NCBI GenBank assembly: GCA_031472005.1
Contig: PZJY01000006.1
Coordinates: 1,240,001-1,304,000 of the forward strand
From: Tetracladium setigerum
Lineage: Eukaryota; Ascomycota; Leotiomycetes; Helotiales
Direction of reading: 5' to 3'
Length of the DNA: 64,000 nucleotides
The position numbers and the translations under genes are program-made. Below are positions 33,875-45,673 of the stretch, in pieces; within the stretch, counting starts at the first letter, position 1; each line of letters begins with the position of its first letter. The notes beneath the pieces were generated by a model. The model worked only from the letters and a program-made list of their open reading frames with translations, had not been told where the DNA came from and did no database searches.

Positions 33875-34656
33875 ATGTACGTTCATACTCTGAAATTCAG
33901 CACGATTCCGCCCAAGCTTCCCCTCCACTTCCCTCCCACGAATTTTACATCTTCTCGCAGACTCCAGCTGACCTTCTGCCAGGTTGATTCCTACCTCCGA
34001 GAGACGCAAGATCCACGAGTACCTCTTCCGTGAGGGTGTCGCAGTCGTAAGAAACTCGAAATCGCAATCGGAGTACACATACTGATAGGAACGCAGTGCG
34101 CTAAGGACTACGATCTCCCAAAGCACCCAGACATTGACACCAAGAACCTCTACGTGATCAAGGCTCTCCAATCCCTCACCTCTCGTGGTTATGTCAAGAC
34201 TCAATTCTCTTGGCAATACTACTACTACACCCTCACCCCAGAGGGTCTCGACTACCTCCGCGAGTGGCTCCACCTTCCTGCTGAGATTGTCCCAGCTACC
34301 CACATCAAGCAACAACGCTCCCATGCTCCTCCGTAAGTTTTCGACCATAATTGGGATATACCGATGCAGACGAAGTATTCTAACGTAATTTAGTCGTGGC
34401 ATGATGGGTGGAGAGGGTGAGCGTGAGCGCAAGCCTTTCGGTGGACGTGGCGGCCGTGGTGGACGTGACGGAGAGCGTGGTGACCGTGGTGATTACCGCA
34501 GACGTGATGCCGGAGGAGAGGGTAAGGAGGGTGCTCCATCTGGAGAGTTCGCTCCTCAATTGTATGTTGACAATCGTTTTGCATTGAACTTCAGACTAAC
34601 AATTTCTCAGCCGTGGTGCAGGCCGTGGTGCCGGTCGTGGTGCCCCACCTTCTTAA
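33875..34656 (+). CDS. RPS10: 40S ribosomal protein S10 (eS10)
   Basis: Cytosolic small-subunit protein, 171 residues. Exons 33875-33876, 33983-34046, 34097-34332, 34394-34561 and 34611-34656. The start codon is itself split: AT ends exon 1 and G opens exon 2, giving MLIPTSERRKIHEYLFREGV. Core sequence includes KHPDIDTKNLYVIKALQSLT, FSWQYYYYTLTPEGLDYLRE and WLHLPAEIVPATHIKQQRS. The Gly/Arg-rich tail ends in a repeated RGAG unit and APPS. The frame is intact. Splitting AUG across an intron ties protein output directly to splicing. Confidence 0.96.
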
Positions 34657-35896
34657 ATTTACCCAACGTCTTAGTCTTCTGCTTTGCTCGTTTGCGTCGA
34701 CATCGACAGAAACATCACATGGAATTTACTACAATGGTTGGGCTGAACAGTAGCGCGTTTGGTCGAGTGATAGAAATCGCCGGGGGAGAATTGGTCGTAG
34801 TGGGAAGTTGACACTTCAAAACTGTCAGATAGCAAACAAGCTTCTTCCGAGAGTTTTGATCACCTGCTCGTGAAATCAACTACCCATTACCGAAATACGT
34901 GCTGGTCTCGATATGTGTGTGATGGATATCTCAATACCGAAAATGCCATAGTTTTGGATGTGTGACTGTAGATTGGCGAAGTAAAGTTGATTATAGGATT
35001 ATGGGTACCAACATTTTGGCTCTACGAGTATTTTATCTTCGGTCCACACATGCCTCAATACCTCGCTTGCCTTACCTTGAACCATTTGAAATTATACCAT
35101 TGTAGGTTGACTATACTGTAATTTAATCGTATAGCATGTGTACAGATTAAGCAATGGTCTGGTAAAAAAATAAAAGTCAACACATACTAGACTGCTGTAG
35201 TCGCATTGATATTTTGATACACTAGAGGTTGAAGCACCTCTCAATACTGGCCAATTTCTTCTTGGCGTAAGACTAATACAGACTATGAAATGGGATAGTT
35301 GACAACGCTACTGTTGTCAATCGACTAGGTATTGATCTGTCGCATTGTACGAGAAGTGCAAATTGCTCCTAGTATGTAAGATGAGAAATGGCAAGGAATG
35401 AAAGATTTTGGCCTACGTGCTTATTTCATTGTGAACTTCCTAAGGGAGAAAAATCTTTCCTCTTTTGCGTGTTACAAATATTCTAAAATTAGAAATTACA
35501 GCGTTATAGTGACCATGGCAGTTGCCTTGACCAGGTCCCGAAGTTAGGAGAATGGGAGGAGTGTATAGGCTAAACTCCACAACCAAAGATGCACGATACA
35601 CCTCCATATGCCTATAAATTCACGGCGTAAATGATCTCCCCAAAGTGACCACTAAAACTCTTTCACAAAATAAATAACTAAAAGAACTCAAAACCACATG
35701 GGGTACTGTTAGCACGTGACCCTCGTCCCAATCCGTCCTAGACCAGTTCTACCTTCTTGGCCATCGCAATCCATCAAAAAAGTTGTGTCCCAAAACGACC
35801 TCATCACCAACACCATTCCCCCTTCAACCTCAACCTCACACCCACGCCTCTCTCCATTTCCTTCCCTTCCCAATCCTAAACACACAATAATCAACA
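34657..35896. other. Intergenic, 1.2 kb
   Basis: AT-rich sequence between two plus-strand genes. No gene, RNA or repeat family recognised. Confidence 0.5.
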
Positions 35897-36330
35897 ATGG
35901 CACCCAAACAACAAAGAGTCGTCGTCCAAAGGGGTGACAACCACGGCAGAAGAGGCGCTGCGCCAAAGGGATACCTACAGAATGTTTACGGAACTTTGAC
36001 TTCATCTGAGAATGCGAGTGTTGTGAGGAGTGTGGCTATTTTCGGGGTATGTGGCTTTTCTTTCCTCTTCTCTGGTTTGGTTTTGGTGTAATCTTGGGTC
36101 GGTGGGTTGGCTGGTGATGTTGGATTAGGAGTAGGGGATGGAAGGAGGAAAAGGGAGAAAGCGATAGATGCGATGTGATGGGGAGGACTGTTATTTTGGC
36201 ACCGATGCACAAGAGAAGAAGAGGCGATGGAAGGAAAGTGATTGAAGAGAGGTGCTAACGGTTCTTGACTTCACAGGTTGCAGTTGCCTTCTTCGCGAGT
36301 TCTTGGAGCGAGGTTTTGTTGCCTCCGTAA
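35897..36330 (+). CDS. Small TOM6-like mitochondrial outer-membrane protein
   Basis: 67 residues from exons 35897-36046 and 36277-36330. The 230-bp intron has a GCTAACG branch site. The basic N-terminus (MAPKQQRVVVQRGDNHGRRG) is followed by GYLQNVYGTLTSSENASVVR and a C-terminal hydrophobic segment SVAIFGVAVAFFASSWSEVL ending LPP. This layout, with a charged cytosolic head, SSENxxVVRS before one membrane helix and a WSExLLPP end, matches fungal Tom6, a stabiliser of the TOM import channel. The match is from memory of a fast-evolving family, so other small outer-membrane proteins remain possible. Confidence 0.65.
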
Positions 36331-36864
36331 GTTCGCACCTCTTTCGAGTTCGGAATATCATGGATATCAATACTGATTGTTTGGCAAGTCTATAAATTAT
36401 ATAAATAGAGCGGGTGCCGAGTGCGATGAACGGATAGGGGCGGACGACATCGAACAGCGTTGTATTATGAAATTGAGGAAGAGGTTTAGATGTCGGATGA
36501 AGTTGTATGATAAAGCTCAAGGCGATGGATGGTTCTGGTGGGAATGACATCTTTGTACTCTGTAATATGAAACGAGGAGAGGATGAGAAACGGCATCATC
36601 ACAGGCGTATACACTAAAATGAACGGATCTCAACTTCATTTTAACCGTGACATTAAGTTTCCATGTGGTGATAATGTCTTGACTTTGAACGGTCATGATT
36701 CGTCGAAAATTGTTTACACACACAGGGGATCAACCTGGTACTATTGCTACATGTCGGGCTATTCCATTCCAGGCCCCAAAATCAATCCACAGCACCCAGG
36801 CTACCTAATCAGCCATCACAGAACGCCGTAACCCCATGCTTACCGTTCACAAACCATACATTAA
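36331..36864. other. Convergent 3' flanks, TOM6-like / NFS1
   Basis: Tail-to-tail gap. No gene recognised. Confidence 0.5.
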
Positions 36865-38667
36865 CTAATCGTGACTCCATTGGATACTGTCCAAGGATAC
36901 ACCCTCTTGCACCAACTCCCACAAGGGACTCATGTCTCTCAGGACACCAACTCGTTTTTGAACGGCGTCAACAACATAGTCAATTTCGCCTTCGGTTGTG
37001 AATCGGCCAATACCAAAGCGGATACTGCTGTGTGCGTGCTCATCACTGCTGCCCAAAGCACGTAGGACGTAACTTGGTTCAAGAGATGCTGATGTGCAGG
37101 CACTGCCGGAAGAGAGAGCAATGTCTTTGAGCGCCATCAGAAGTGACTCTCCTTCCACATATGCGAAGGATACGTTAACGCATCCTGGATAGAAGCGGTT
37201 AGGATCTCCGTTTTGCGTGGTATGCTCTAATGAAAGGAGACCTTTCAGAAGCCTGTCAGAGAGCATCTTGACTCGCTTAGAATCATACTGCAATATATTA
37301 GCCGATGATCTAATACATGGAACCAAAAGTAAAAGCAAAAGAAGGTATTTGTCAGATAGTGTACTGTGTCTCGTCAAGGAATTCTCAACTTGCTAGGCAA
37401 GGAGATCACTAGGAAAGCCATGCATATGTAAAAGCAGATCATCATGTAAAGAAAGAAAAAATTCAAAGAAAAATGATCAGACTTACTTCCATTTCCTCCT
37501 TGGCAATTCGGCAAGCCTCGCCAAAACCAACGACCAAAGCTGGAGCAAGAGTACCACTTCTCAAGCCTCTCTCTTGCCCTCCACCAGAAATCAAGGGATC
37601 AATTCTGACTCTTGGTCGTCTTCGAATGTAACACGCGCCCATTCCCTTTGGTCCGTAAATCTTATGAGAAGACAAAGACATCAAGTCAATGTTCATTTCC
37701 TGAACGTCGATTGGAATCTTGCCCAGAGCTTGTGCAGCATCGGTGTGGAAGAACACCTTCTTCGACCTACACAGCTTTCCTATTTCTGCCATGGGCTGAA
37801 TAACACCAATTTCGTTGTTCACTGCCATGATACTGACAAGTGCGGTTTCTGGGCGTATGGCAGCTTCTAACTCTTCCATGCTGATCAAGCCGTTGGCATT
37901 GACAGGAAGGTAGGTAATCTCAAATCCCTCATCTTGTAGATGCCGGCAACTATCCAAGACGCACTTGTGCTCTGTTTGGGATGTGATAATGTGGTTCTTC
38001 TTTCCACTCCTGCCAAAGAATCTGGCAACCCCTTTCACACTCATGTTATTACTCTCCGTGGCACCGCTTGTCCAGATAATCTCCTTTGGATCGGCTCCAA
38101 TCAAGTTAGCAACGTGTTCGCGAGCAGTCTCAATGGCGGTATCAGTTTCCCAGCCGTACGCATGGGTCCTCGAATGAGGATTGCCATACAGACCAGAGTA
38201 GTAAGGAAGCATAGCATCCAGTACACGGGGGTCTAGTGGCGTCGTTGCTTGCATATCGAGGTAGATTGGTCTTTGTCCATCATCCATAATGGTAGCTTGT
38301 TTAAGAATCCCTAGGGCATCTGTAAGCATCCTGCCATCCTACGTACAGAGACCACCAACATACCTGCCATAGGGCTCAACATAGCATCTGCGCTAACCCC
38401 TACTCCCGAGACAGTCTGGCTCTCTGGTAGCTTTCCTGTTTCCTGGAAGAAGGCTTTCTGGTCTGCTCGGATGGTGGTATCAATAGTAACCTGCGCATTG
38501 TCTCTCTTGGATGGCGATGCATATGTCCTCCTTGATATCCATTGCTCTGCAATCCCCGCAGCTCGTGCAACCAGTGGAGAGCTTCGCAGAAGTCCCGCTG
38601 ATGAAGGCTTTGATTGCAGACAGAGGCGCGAAGCCTGCCGCAGCGAAGAGGAGGCTAGATGTGGCAT
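36865..38667 (-). CDS. NFS1: Mitochondrial cysteine desulfurase
   Basis: PLP enzyme that takes sulfur from cysteine for Fe-S cluster assembly on the Isu scaffold. Exons 38364-38667, 37487-38319 and 36865-37287 give 519 residues. N-terminus MPHLASSSLRQASRLCLQSK is an amphipathic, Arg/Ser-rich presequence. Catalytic features: PIYLDMQATTPLDPRVLDAM, GNPHSRTHAYGW, TSGATESNN, TEHKCVLDSC, FHTDAAQALGK, the PLP-lysine motif SSHKIYGPKGMGA, and the mobile-loop Cys in SSGSACTSASLEPSYVLRA. The C-terminus SPLWELVQEGVSLDSIQWSH is the conserved scaffold-interacting end. An upstream in-frame ATG (38817) would add 50 residues that look noncoding; I chose 38667 for the presequence. The frame is intact. Confidence 0.97.
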
Positions 38668-39447
38668 GATGGCAGTTGATCGAGAGTGTATCCCTTGATG
38701 AGGATCTTCATCGACGGAAGGGAAGGAGGAAGGGAGGAAGGTAGAAAACAAAGCAGAGCAGAGCAGAGCGAGGTGTCGATGAAGAAAGCGAAGGCAAAAG
38801 CGGAAATAATTTGTCACGGACTTCGGGTATCGGAGTTTCGTATGCCCTAAAGGATGATGATTGGTGATTGGCCGTTGACCTGACGTTCACGGCGTCATCA
38901 AGGAGTTATGAAAGGTGTGCACTATTCTGTCATAAGGGACCCCCAGGGGACTCAACTCGTTTCTTTCCCACACCCCACCCCACCTTGTCGCCTGCTGCTG
39001 CTCCCAGCCAACTTTCAAAGCAACTTCTCGACTCCCCGGATTGCTACGCTTTTAACATTTGGGAATAGCTTCACTTTACCCTTCCCACCATCCTCTGCTT
39101 AAATACCATCTCCGTCGCTCTCTGCATTCACAGGCAGCAGACAACTTCGACCCGAGAGCTGCTGCTAGCTGAAGGCAATCACTCAACTCAGCCACTTTCT
39201 TGACATCCTTTCTTCGTCATCCCGCATCCGCTTGAAGTGAGGAAGTGAAGGGTCCAAGACCACCAGAACCGCGCTTTTTAAAGGCCAACTCCCCTCAGAA
39301 AGACCATTTCCTCTTTTCTCTCCTGTTCCCTCTTTGCGACACCTACGACCTCAATACCGCTGCGACCCCACCCATCATATTCGTCCCCCGCGACACTAGG
39401 CATACATACACGTCCAACGGGACACTGACCGACCACCAACGAAGGAG
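38668..39447. promoter_or_regulatory. Divergent promoter, NFS1 / RVS167
   Basis: 780 bp between head-to-head genes. No gene seen. The RVS167 side is pyrimidine-rich; a TTAAATACC element near 39099 may be a weak TATA-like site. Confidence 0.5.
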
Positions 39448-40880
39448 ATGAGTTTTAAGGGTTTCCAGAAAAGTGTCATCAGGGTAGGACGGCATGCTGA
39501 GGGTGGGGTTGAATCAATCGCATAGTAACTAACCCAGAAATAGGCGCCCCAAACGTTCAAGGCGAAATTCAATGTGGGTGAGCATACCAAGGACGCTGTC
39601 TACATAGACGCCGAAAGACGCTTCCAGGAATTAGAAACCGAAACAAAGAAGCTTCACGATGAGAGTAAGAAGTACTTCGAGGCCATTAATGGTATGCTCA
39701 ATCACCAGATTGAGTTCTCCCAGGCCACCGCCGAGATCTACAAGCCCATTTCCGGCCGAATGTCAGACCCGGACTCCTTTATCAATGAAGGAAATCCCGA
39801 AGGAATACAAGCGTGCGAGGAGTATGAGGCTATTGTGAAGGATCTCCAGGCCACTCTGCAACCGGAATTGGAGATGATAGAGACGAGAGTCATTCGACCT
39901 GCAGACGAGTTTCTCGAAATCATCAAGGTCATACGGAAGACCACTTTGAAGAGACAGCACAAGCAGCTGGATTATGATCGTCATAGAGCCACCTTAAAGA
40001 AATTGCAGGATAAGAAGGAGAAGACAATGAAGGACGAAAAGGCAATCTACAAGGCAGAGAACGACGTCGAGCAAGCCACCCAGGAGTTCAACTACTTCAA
40101 TGACCTTCTCAAGGATGAGCTGCCAAAACTCTTCATGCTCGAGCGAGAGTTTATCCGACCACTATTCCAGTCTTTCTACTACATGCAACTGAATGTCTTC
40201 TACACTCTCCACGAACGAATGCAGGCAATCGATATTGGATATTTCAACCTGACCCTGGACATCGAGGAAGCATTCGAAGCGAAAAGAGGAGATATTCAAG
40301 AAAAAGCTGAGCAATTGTCCATTGTGAAATTCAAAACCACAGGTGGCAAGCCCCGTCCTGGAAGACTAGCTCTGGGGGCACCATCAAGCAGGCTTGCTAT
40401 TGAAGCTGGCCCAGGATCCGCCAAATCGTCCACAATCGCGAGTCGAAGACAAACTCAAGATTTCACCGAGAACCCACCGCCTCCGTATACCAGCTCCCTA
40501 TCTCCTGGTATCGATAGCAATGTCGGTCGTGCAAACTCCACAGGAAGCACATGGGGAGCAGCAGCAAAAAAGAAGGGCCCAGCACCACCACCACCAAAGC
40601 CCAAGCCTCTGAGACTGACTGGCGCCCCGGCACCTGAAACAGCGACGGCGTTGTACGATTATGAGGCACAAGCCGATGGTGATTTGAGCTTCACCACTGG
40701 CGACATAATAGAGATAGTAACGAGAACGAATAACGAAAATGAGTGGTGGACAGGTAAAATGAAAGGAAAACAAGGCCAATTCCCTGGTAAGTGTCTTTCT
40801 TTCCTGTCTCTGTGTCTTTGCGATTGATGAAGTGCAAATGCTGATGGTATTCTGCAGGAAATTATGTGAAAGTTAATTAG
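39448..40880 (+). CDS. RVS167: Amphiphysin-like BAR-SH3 protein Rvs167
   Basis: 433-residue endocytic protein that bends membrane at actin patches with Rvs161. Exons 39448-39483, 39544-40786 and 40858-40880. The BAR domain spans residues about 12-250. It has amphiphysin-type helices rich in Lys/Glu and contains DAERRFQELETETKKL and FYTLHERMQAIDIGYF. A Gly/Pro/Ala-rich linker includes PAPPPPKPKP. The SH3 domain occupies the C-terminus: ATALYDYEAQADGDLSFTTG, the binding-face NENEWWTGKM, and the end GNYVKVN. The conserved NYVK motif comes from the last 23-nt exon, which confirms that splice. The frame is intact. Confidence 0.96.
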
Positions 40881-43786
40881 AGCCAAGGGGAGACGTAGAA
40901 GAAAATACCATGATGTTAAGCGTTGCTTTTTGCAAGCATTAGAGCCCGGCTGCATTTCAATCCCCTCACCCGTCCATTCATGAACAAAGTAAAGCGCCAT
41001 CATTCACAAACAGCCAGTATAGGCTTGTGCGAAGAGTTGCGATGGTGGTGTGATGTGAATCTGGAGAGGGGAAGAAAGAGAGCTGCTGCAATCGCGATTG
41101 GGATTGGATCGGAGAAAGGAAAGAAGGGAAATTACTATTTAATTCGAGTACAAATCATGCCTCCCCCAAAACACTATCGTACCACACAATATCAGGACAG
41201 CAACAATAACACGTTTCTCGTGGCATGGCTTCGTTGGCTCTTTCAACATCCTCTCTCTTTTTATTTCTGCGTTGTCCTTTCTTTTGACTGGAAGGTAATC
41301 TTTCGAAAGCTCGAAAGCCTCATTCTGGTTTTTCTAATTGAATTTGATGATTGCATATGGGGAATGCCAGAGCGCGGCATATTAGTGTGTGTGTTGTTCG
41401 TTGCGTTCAAGTCTTTGTCGGTTCTTTTGGCGTTTGCTCCCTCTCCTCATCTCTGTGTGTTGTCCTTTTTTTCAAAGCAGGTTTGAGCACACTTCAAAAG
41501 CATGACAGCCTCACATTCAAATACCTACATATCGTCGGTAGATATCAACAAGGTGGGATGCAAGAACAACTGGCAGTGTCAATATCATCAGTAATATGTC
41601 GTTTATTCGTTCCAGAAGTAGTATCAGTACAGCACAGTATGGACGTATAGATTGTAATTAAAGGATGTAAGGCAGATTAATGAGGCACACACCAAAATCC
41701 AATTCCTTGCTCACTGTATGGTATGTATGGTATGTACCCCTCCCTCTCTACATACGGAACGGCACTACCCTCTTTCGTATCCAACCGAACTGTTGGTCCT
41801 TGTGCTCCGCAGCGGCATGCAGTCAACTTGCAGACGAGGCTTGCAGCTTGTCCCGTGCTGTACCACCCCACCAATGGTACATAGAATAACCTAAAAAGTA
41901 AGGCGGACGAGAAGAAAATTTGCCTTGGGATTTATAATTAGTATGGTGGAGTAAATGAGTTACAGTACCAAGCGAGGCTCAAGTAAAGAAAGTACTTTGT
42001 ACATATAATCTTGCTGTCGTATACATAGGTATATACATATGCTCTTAGGCCAAGATCATACATAGCTACCCGTTCCACTTTTCTTTCCCTCTTCATCTCC
42101 TTCTTTTCACTTACTGTGCTGTCAAAACCCGACTCTCACCACCAAACTCCACAGCCTCAACCTCAGACAGAGGCTTAAACAACACATAACATGTGATCAC
42201 ACACCGAACGTGGGCGTTCGTGCGTGCATATAATGCAGTGAATGCATTGAATGCACTCTTTCACACATACATACATACCATACAGGACATACCCTACATA
42301 CCTTGCCTATCTCCCTCCCTGCCTGCCCAGCCTACCTGTGGTACCACGCAGGACAGCAGAACAAAAACACCCAGCGCTTAAAGATCACATTTACAAACCA
42401 CTGTACCACGTCACCACATACCAAACATGCATATATAGTTCCGCGTATGCAAGGGAAGCCTTCCCCATTCATCGCCGTTGGTTACCAGACCCGCACACTC
42501 TCCTAAATAACGAATGCCCAAGATTTCCGGAACTTTTTTTGTTTTTCTTTTGGATCTAGCTTGCAGTACTACTGTAGCTTTCTCTAAGTAGCCGGGCGTA
42601 TTTTTATATGCAAGGCTGTGCTGTACTGTGCTTGTGCTGTGGGGGAATCAAGGAGTGAGCATTGTACAGTACAGCACTCCACCCACACACACCAATAGTA
42701 GTTTTTCGCTACTCATGTATGCATGCAAGAAACCCTGATTGAAACATAGTCTGTAAAAATTCTATCATTTTTTTTGGTATAAAAAACAGAACAGACGATG
42801 GGATGAGAAATGTTTGGTGTGACATTACTGCATGTACCACACCAGAGCCGGGCGTTAAAATTGTGGGGCTACATAAGCGAGGGTCGATGTCAACAAAAAC
42901 CTTGGTATTTGTTGGAATTGTTTTTGGTGATAATCGCATAGATAGTTGATAGGTGATGATGCAGAACGTCAATGTCATATCAAGTAATTGTTTTGACGTG
43001 ATTGATACATCGATGCATCCTTGCAATCAATTATATTATACTCATGCTCTTGCTGGTGATGATCATGCATATCTACCGATGCTCTCTGAACATGACTTTG
43101 CCCAATGATGATGGATTGAATGGAAATCAAACGAAGCCTGTTGAATGGTCATCGTCGTCTCGTGAATGAACAACAAAAATGCTGAATCCCTCCATCAGCG
43201 CGGTCCTCGCGCTTCCACTAGCACCAATCAAAGTTGTGCAAAAATCCCCTCGCTTTTTGCTCCTCCAACAATGCAATACAATACCTTTGCCCATGAGCCA
43301 GTACATGTAGAGCAAAAGGAAACGTAAAATCAATAATAGCCTGTTGAACGGCTAGCAGTGGGAAGGAAGACTCAAAAAACTTGTAACAAAGAGAAAGAGA
43401 ACAAAGTCCACCACGCTCGTATTTCCCCCCCCCCATGCAAGCAAGTAAAGCAAGCAAGCAATGAGAAACAAGCCCAGTGACTCACTGGACGGATGGTCTT
43501 TTCTACATTCCAAACCAATACCCAAGGCCAATGTCCTGGTACATAGCTCTCTCTCGCCAAGCCCAAGTTTTCGATCCATCCGCGGAAGAAGTAGTCCCAG
43601 TGAAGTCATTATTAGTAGAAGAAGACACGGAAACACTTTTCCCCTTCCCCTTCCTATCAACCACAATATTTTCCCTTTCTGTTTCTTTTTCTTCGTCTTT
43701 CTTTGATCCGCGTTCTTCTTTTTTACTACCCCCACACCACTTCCGTAACCCCTCCAGCCTCACTCCAGGATCAAAGCCCACAAACA
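40881..43786. other. Gene-poor convergent region, 2.9 kb
   Basis: A long gap between two genes that point at each other, so it needs no promoter for either. It is AT-rich and scattered with short repeats: TATGGTATG near 41715-41735, ACATAC units near 42265-42300, T-runs, and a run of ten C at 43425-43434. I see no coding frame, tRNA or transposon motif. It may hold an unannotated noncoding transcript or a decayed element. Confidence 0.45.
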
Positions 43787-45673
43787 TCAATTGCTTTGGG
43801 CCCCCACACCTGTCCCAGTGACATAAATAATGCCTGTCTCATCACCCACGCCCTCCACGTCTCCAAGACAATCTGGCGGATTCAGCAATCTGCTCACTTC
43901 CTCCCACTCCTTTCCACCATCGTTAGGCGGCCAGAAGCGAATCTCCTCCTCGACATACAGTTCTTTCAATGCCACTTCTAGTTCACGACTTGGCCGCTTG
44001 AGAAGCTTAGTGATGGGATCAAGGAGAGTTGGTGCGAGTCTGCGTCCACCAACCCGAAGTTGGAGTCGTTGATGATTCTGCCAGTCGTTGGGGAGGGGCG
44101 AGTTGACGAGGTCCATGAATGTTGAACATGAGGGATTGTACGTGCGTAAGCGAGAGTTGGCGAGCGTGTAGGTAGGCGTCGAGGCATTGTCGTTAGAGGG
44201 GTGGGTGCGATGTGCGAGACGTGGGGGTGGGTGGATATAGAGGGGGTTATCACTGGATTGGAGAAGATTTTTGAGAGGGACGTCGGGAAGGGAGGCATAG
44301 TTGTGGTGGTGCTTGGGAGAGGAGTGTACCTCGGTAGTAGGAAGAGTGGCTATTTCCGCCGAGGTTGATGCTGAAGGCGTAGACGCCTGCGGGGACGAAT
44401 GATCAATTGCGGAATTGGGGCTGTAGTGGTCGCCTGACGAAAAGATATCGCTGTCTGCTGGTTTGTAGACTCGAAGCGGTTTGGGAAATCTGATAGGAGT
44501 GGTGTAGAATGTTCGCTGGCTCCTGCTGGCTCCCAAATGCCATTCTTTTCTGGACTCAACGATCTTAAGTTCATTTGTTGCGTGGTCAACATCCAAATGA
44601 AGGCTCGTCCAACGATCATCTATTGGACCCTCTTGATGCTGGCGCCTCCACATGTCTATTCCATTTTCCGTTTTCTCTACTAAGTCCTTACAAGGAGATG
44701 ACAAGGGGAATCGAATGACATGGTAGAAAGATGTCCAGTCAATTTCTTCCACTTCAAAGGATGTTTGGTTCGAAAGAGCATAGAAATAATCGTTATGAAG
44801 CTCAAAACAAATTGTTGATCCGATTTCAGATCCAACCATGTTCGGAAGGTGCACTTTTTGGTCGAACCATTTTCGAGCTTTGATGTCAAAGCCGTAGACT
44901 ACCCACTTTCTGTACCCGTCACTTCCTATCTCAGAGTGCGTTCCGTAGAAAATGAACTTCTTGTTATGCCGAACGAATATCTTGTCCATAGATTCTAACT
45001 CTTTGACGGTGATGATGGTTTTGAATCGGGCATTGAAAACGATCAACCACGCTGTTGAATCTGGACCAAAAGATTTGTAGACACAAGAAAGAATGTGATC
45101 TGCGCAGTACAGAACTTTAAAATTGCCATTGCTGTGGTCTCCAAGCTCCAAGAGAACTTGCGTAAGGATACTTGGTATGCTAATGACGATTTCGTTTTGA
45201 CTGGAGTGATGAAGGTCTAAGAGTCGAATGTGATCGTTTATTGTATAGCATAAAACGCCCTTACAGTAAAGATAGGTATCGCAGAATCCGATAGCAACCG
45301 CTGTGAATGGATTTGCTGTTCTCAAAGCATGTCGTCGTTTTGCATACCGCCGGAGAATCCGTGCGTAAGGCTCTTCCGAGATCGTTGTGTCTGTTTTGTC
45401 TGAGGTTATTCCTTCCAGATCGTTTTTGGAGAATGGAATTTTCGTCTAAATGAGGAGAGTAAGCAGCTGAAATATACGACTTGTGATCTTGGCAATGAAA
45501 TAGATGTGAAGGCCGAAAATTGTTACCTGAACGATTGATTTACAAATTCTTTCTTCTTTGAGAAGGAAGGAGAGCGTACTACATGTTGAAGCGAGGCAGA
45601 AAACATCATCAAAGTCTATGCGTTCAACGATGTTGGCTATCACCTCGTACGGTAGAGCTGCTAGTCCAAACAT
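43787..45673 (-). CDS. F-box protein of unknown target
   Basis: 601-residue protein from exons 45527-45673 and 43787-45445 (intron 81 bp). The N-terminus FGLAALPYEVIANIVERIDF followed by DDVFCLASTCSTLSFLL is an F-box, the Skp1-binding motif of SCF ubiquitin ligases. The middle (about 90-330) is rich in beta-strand-like hydrophobic/aromatic repeats (LLDLHHSSQNEIVISIPSIL, KWVVYGFDIKARKWFDQKVH), as in fungal F-box proteins with a propeller-like partner domain. The last 250 residues are Pro/Ser/His-rich, then end in a short conserved-looking segment. It lies isolated between two gene-poor gaps. Substrate unknown. The frame is intact. Confidence 0.8.

Noticed and set aside
38668..38817. Upstream in-frame ATG extending NFS1 by 50 residues
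   Set aside because: The extension is compositionally unlike coding sequence, and the internal Met begins a typical mitochondrial presequence.
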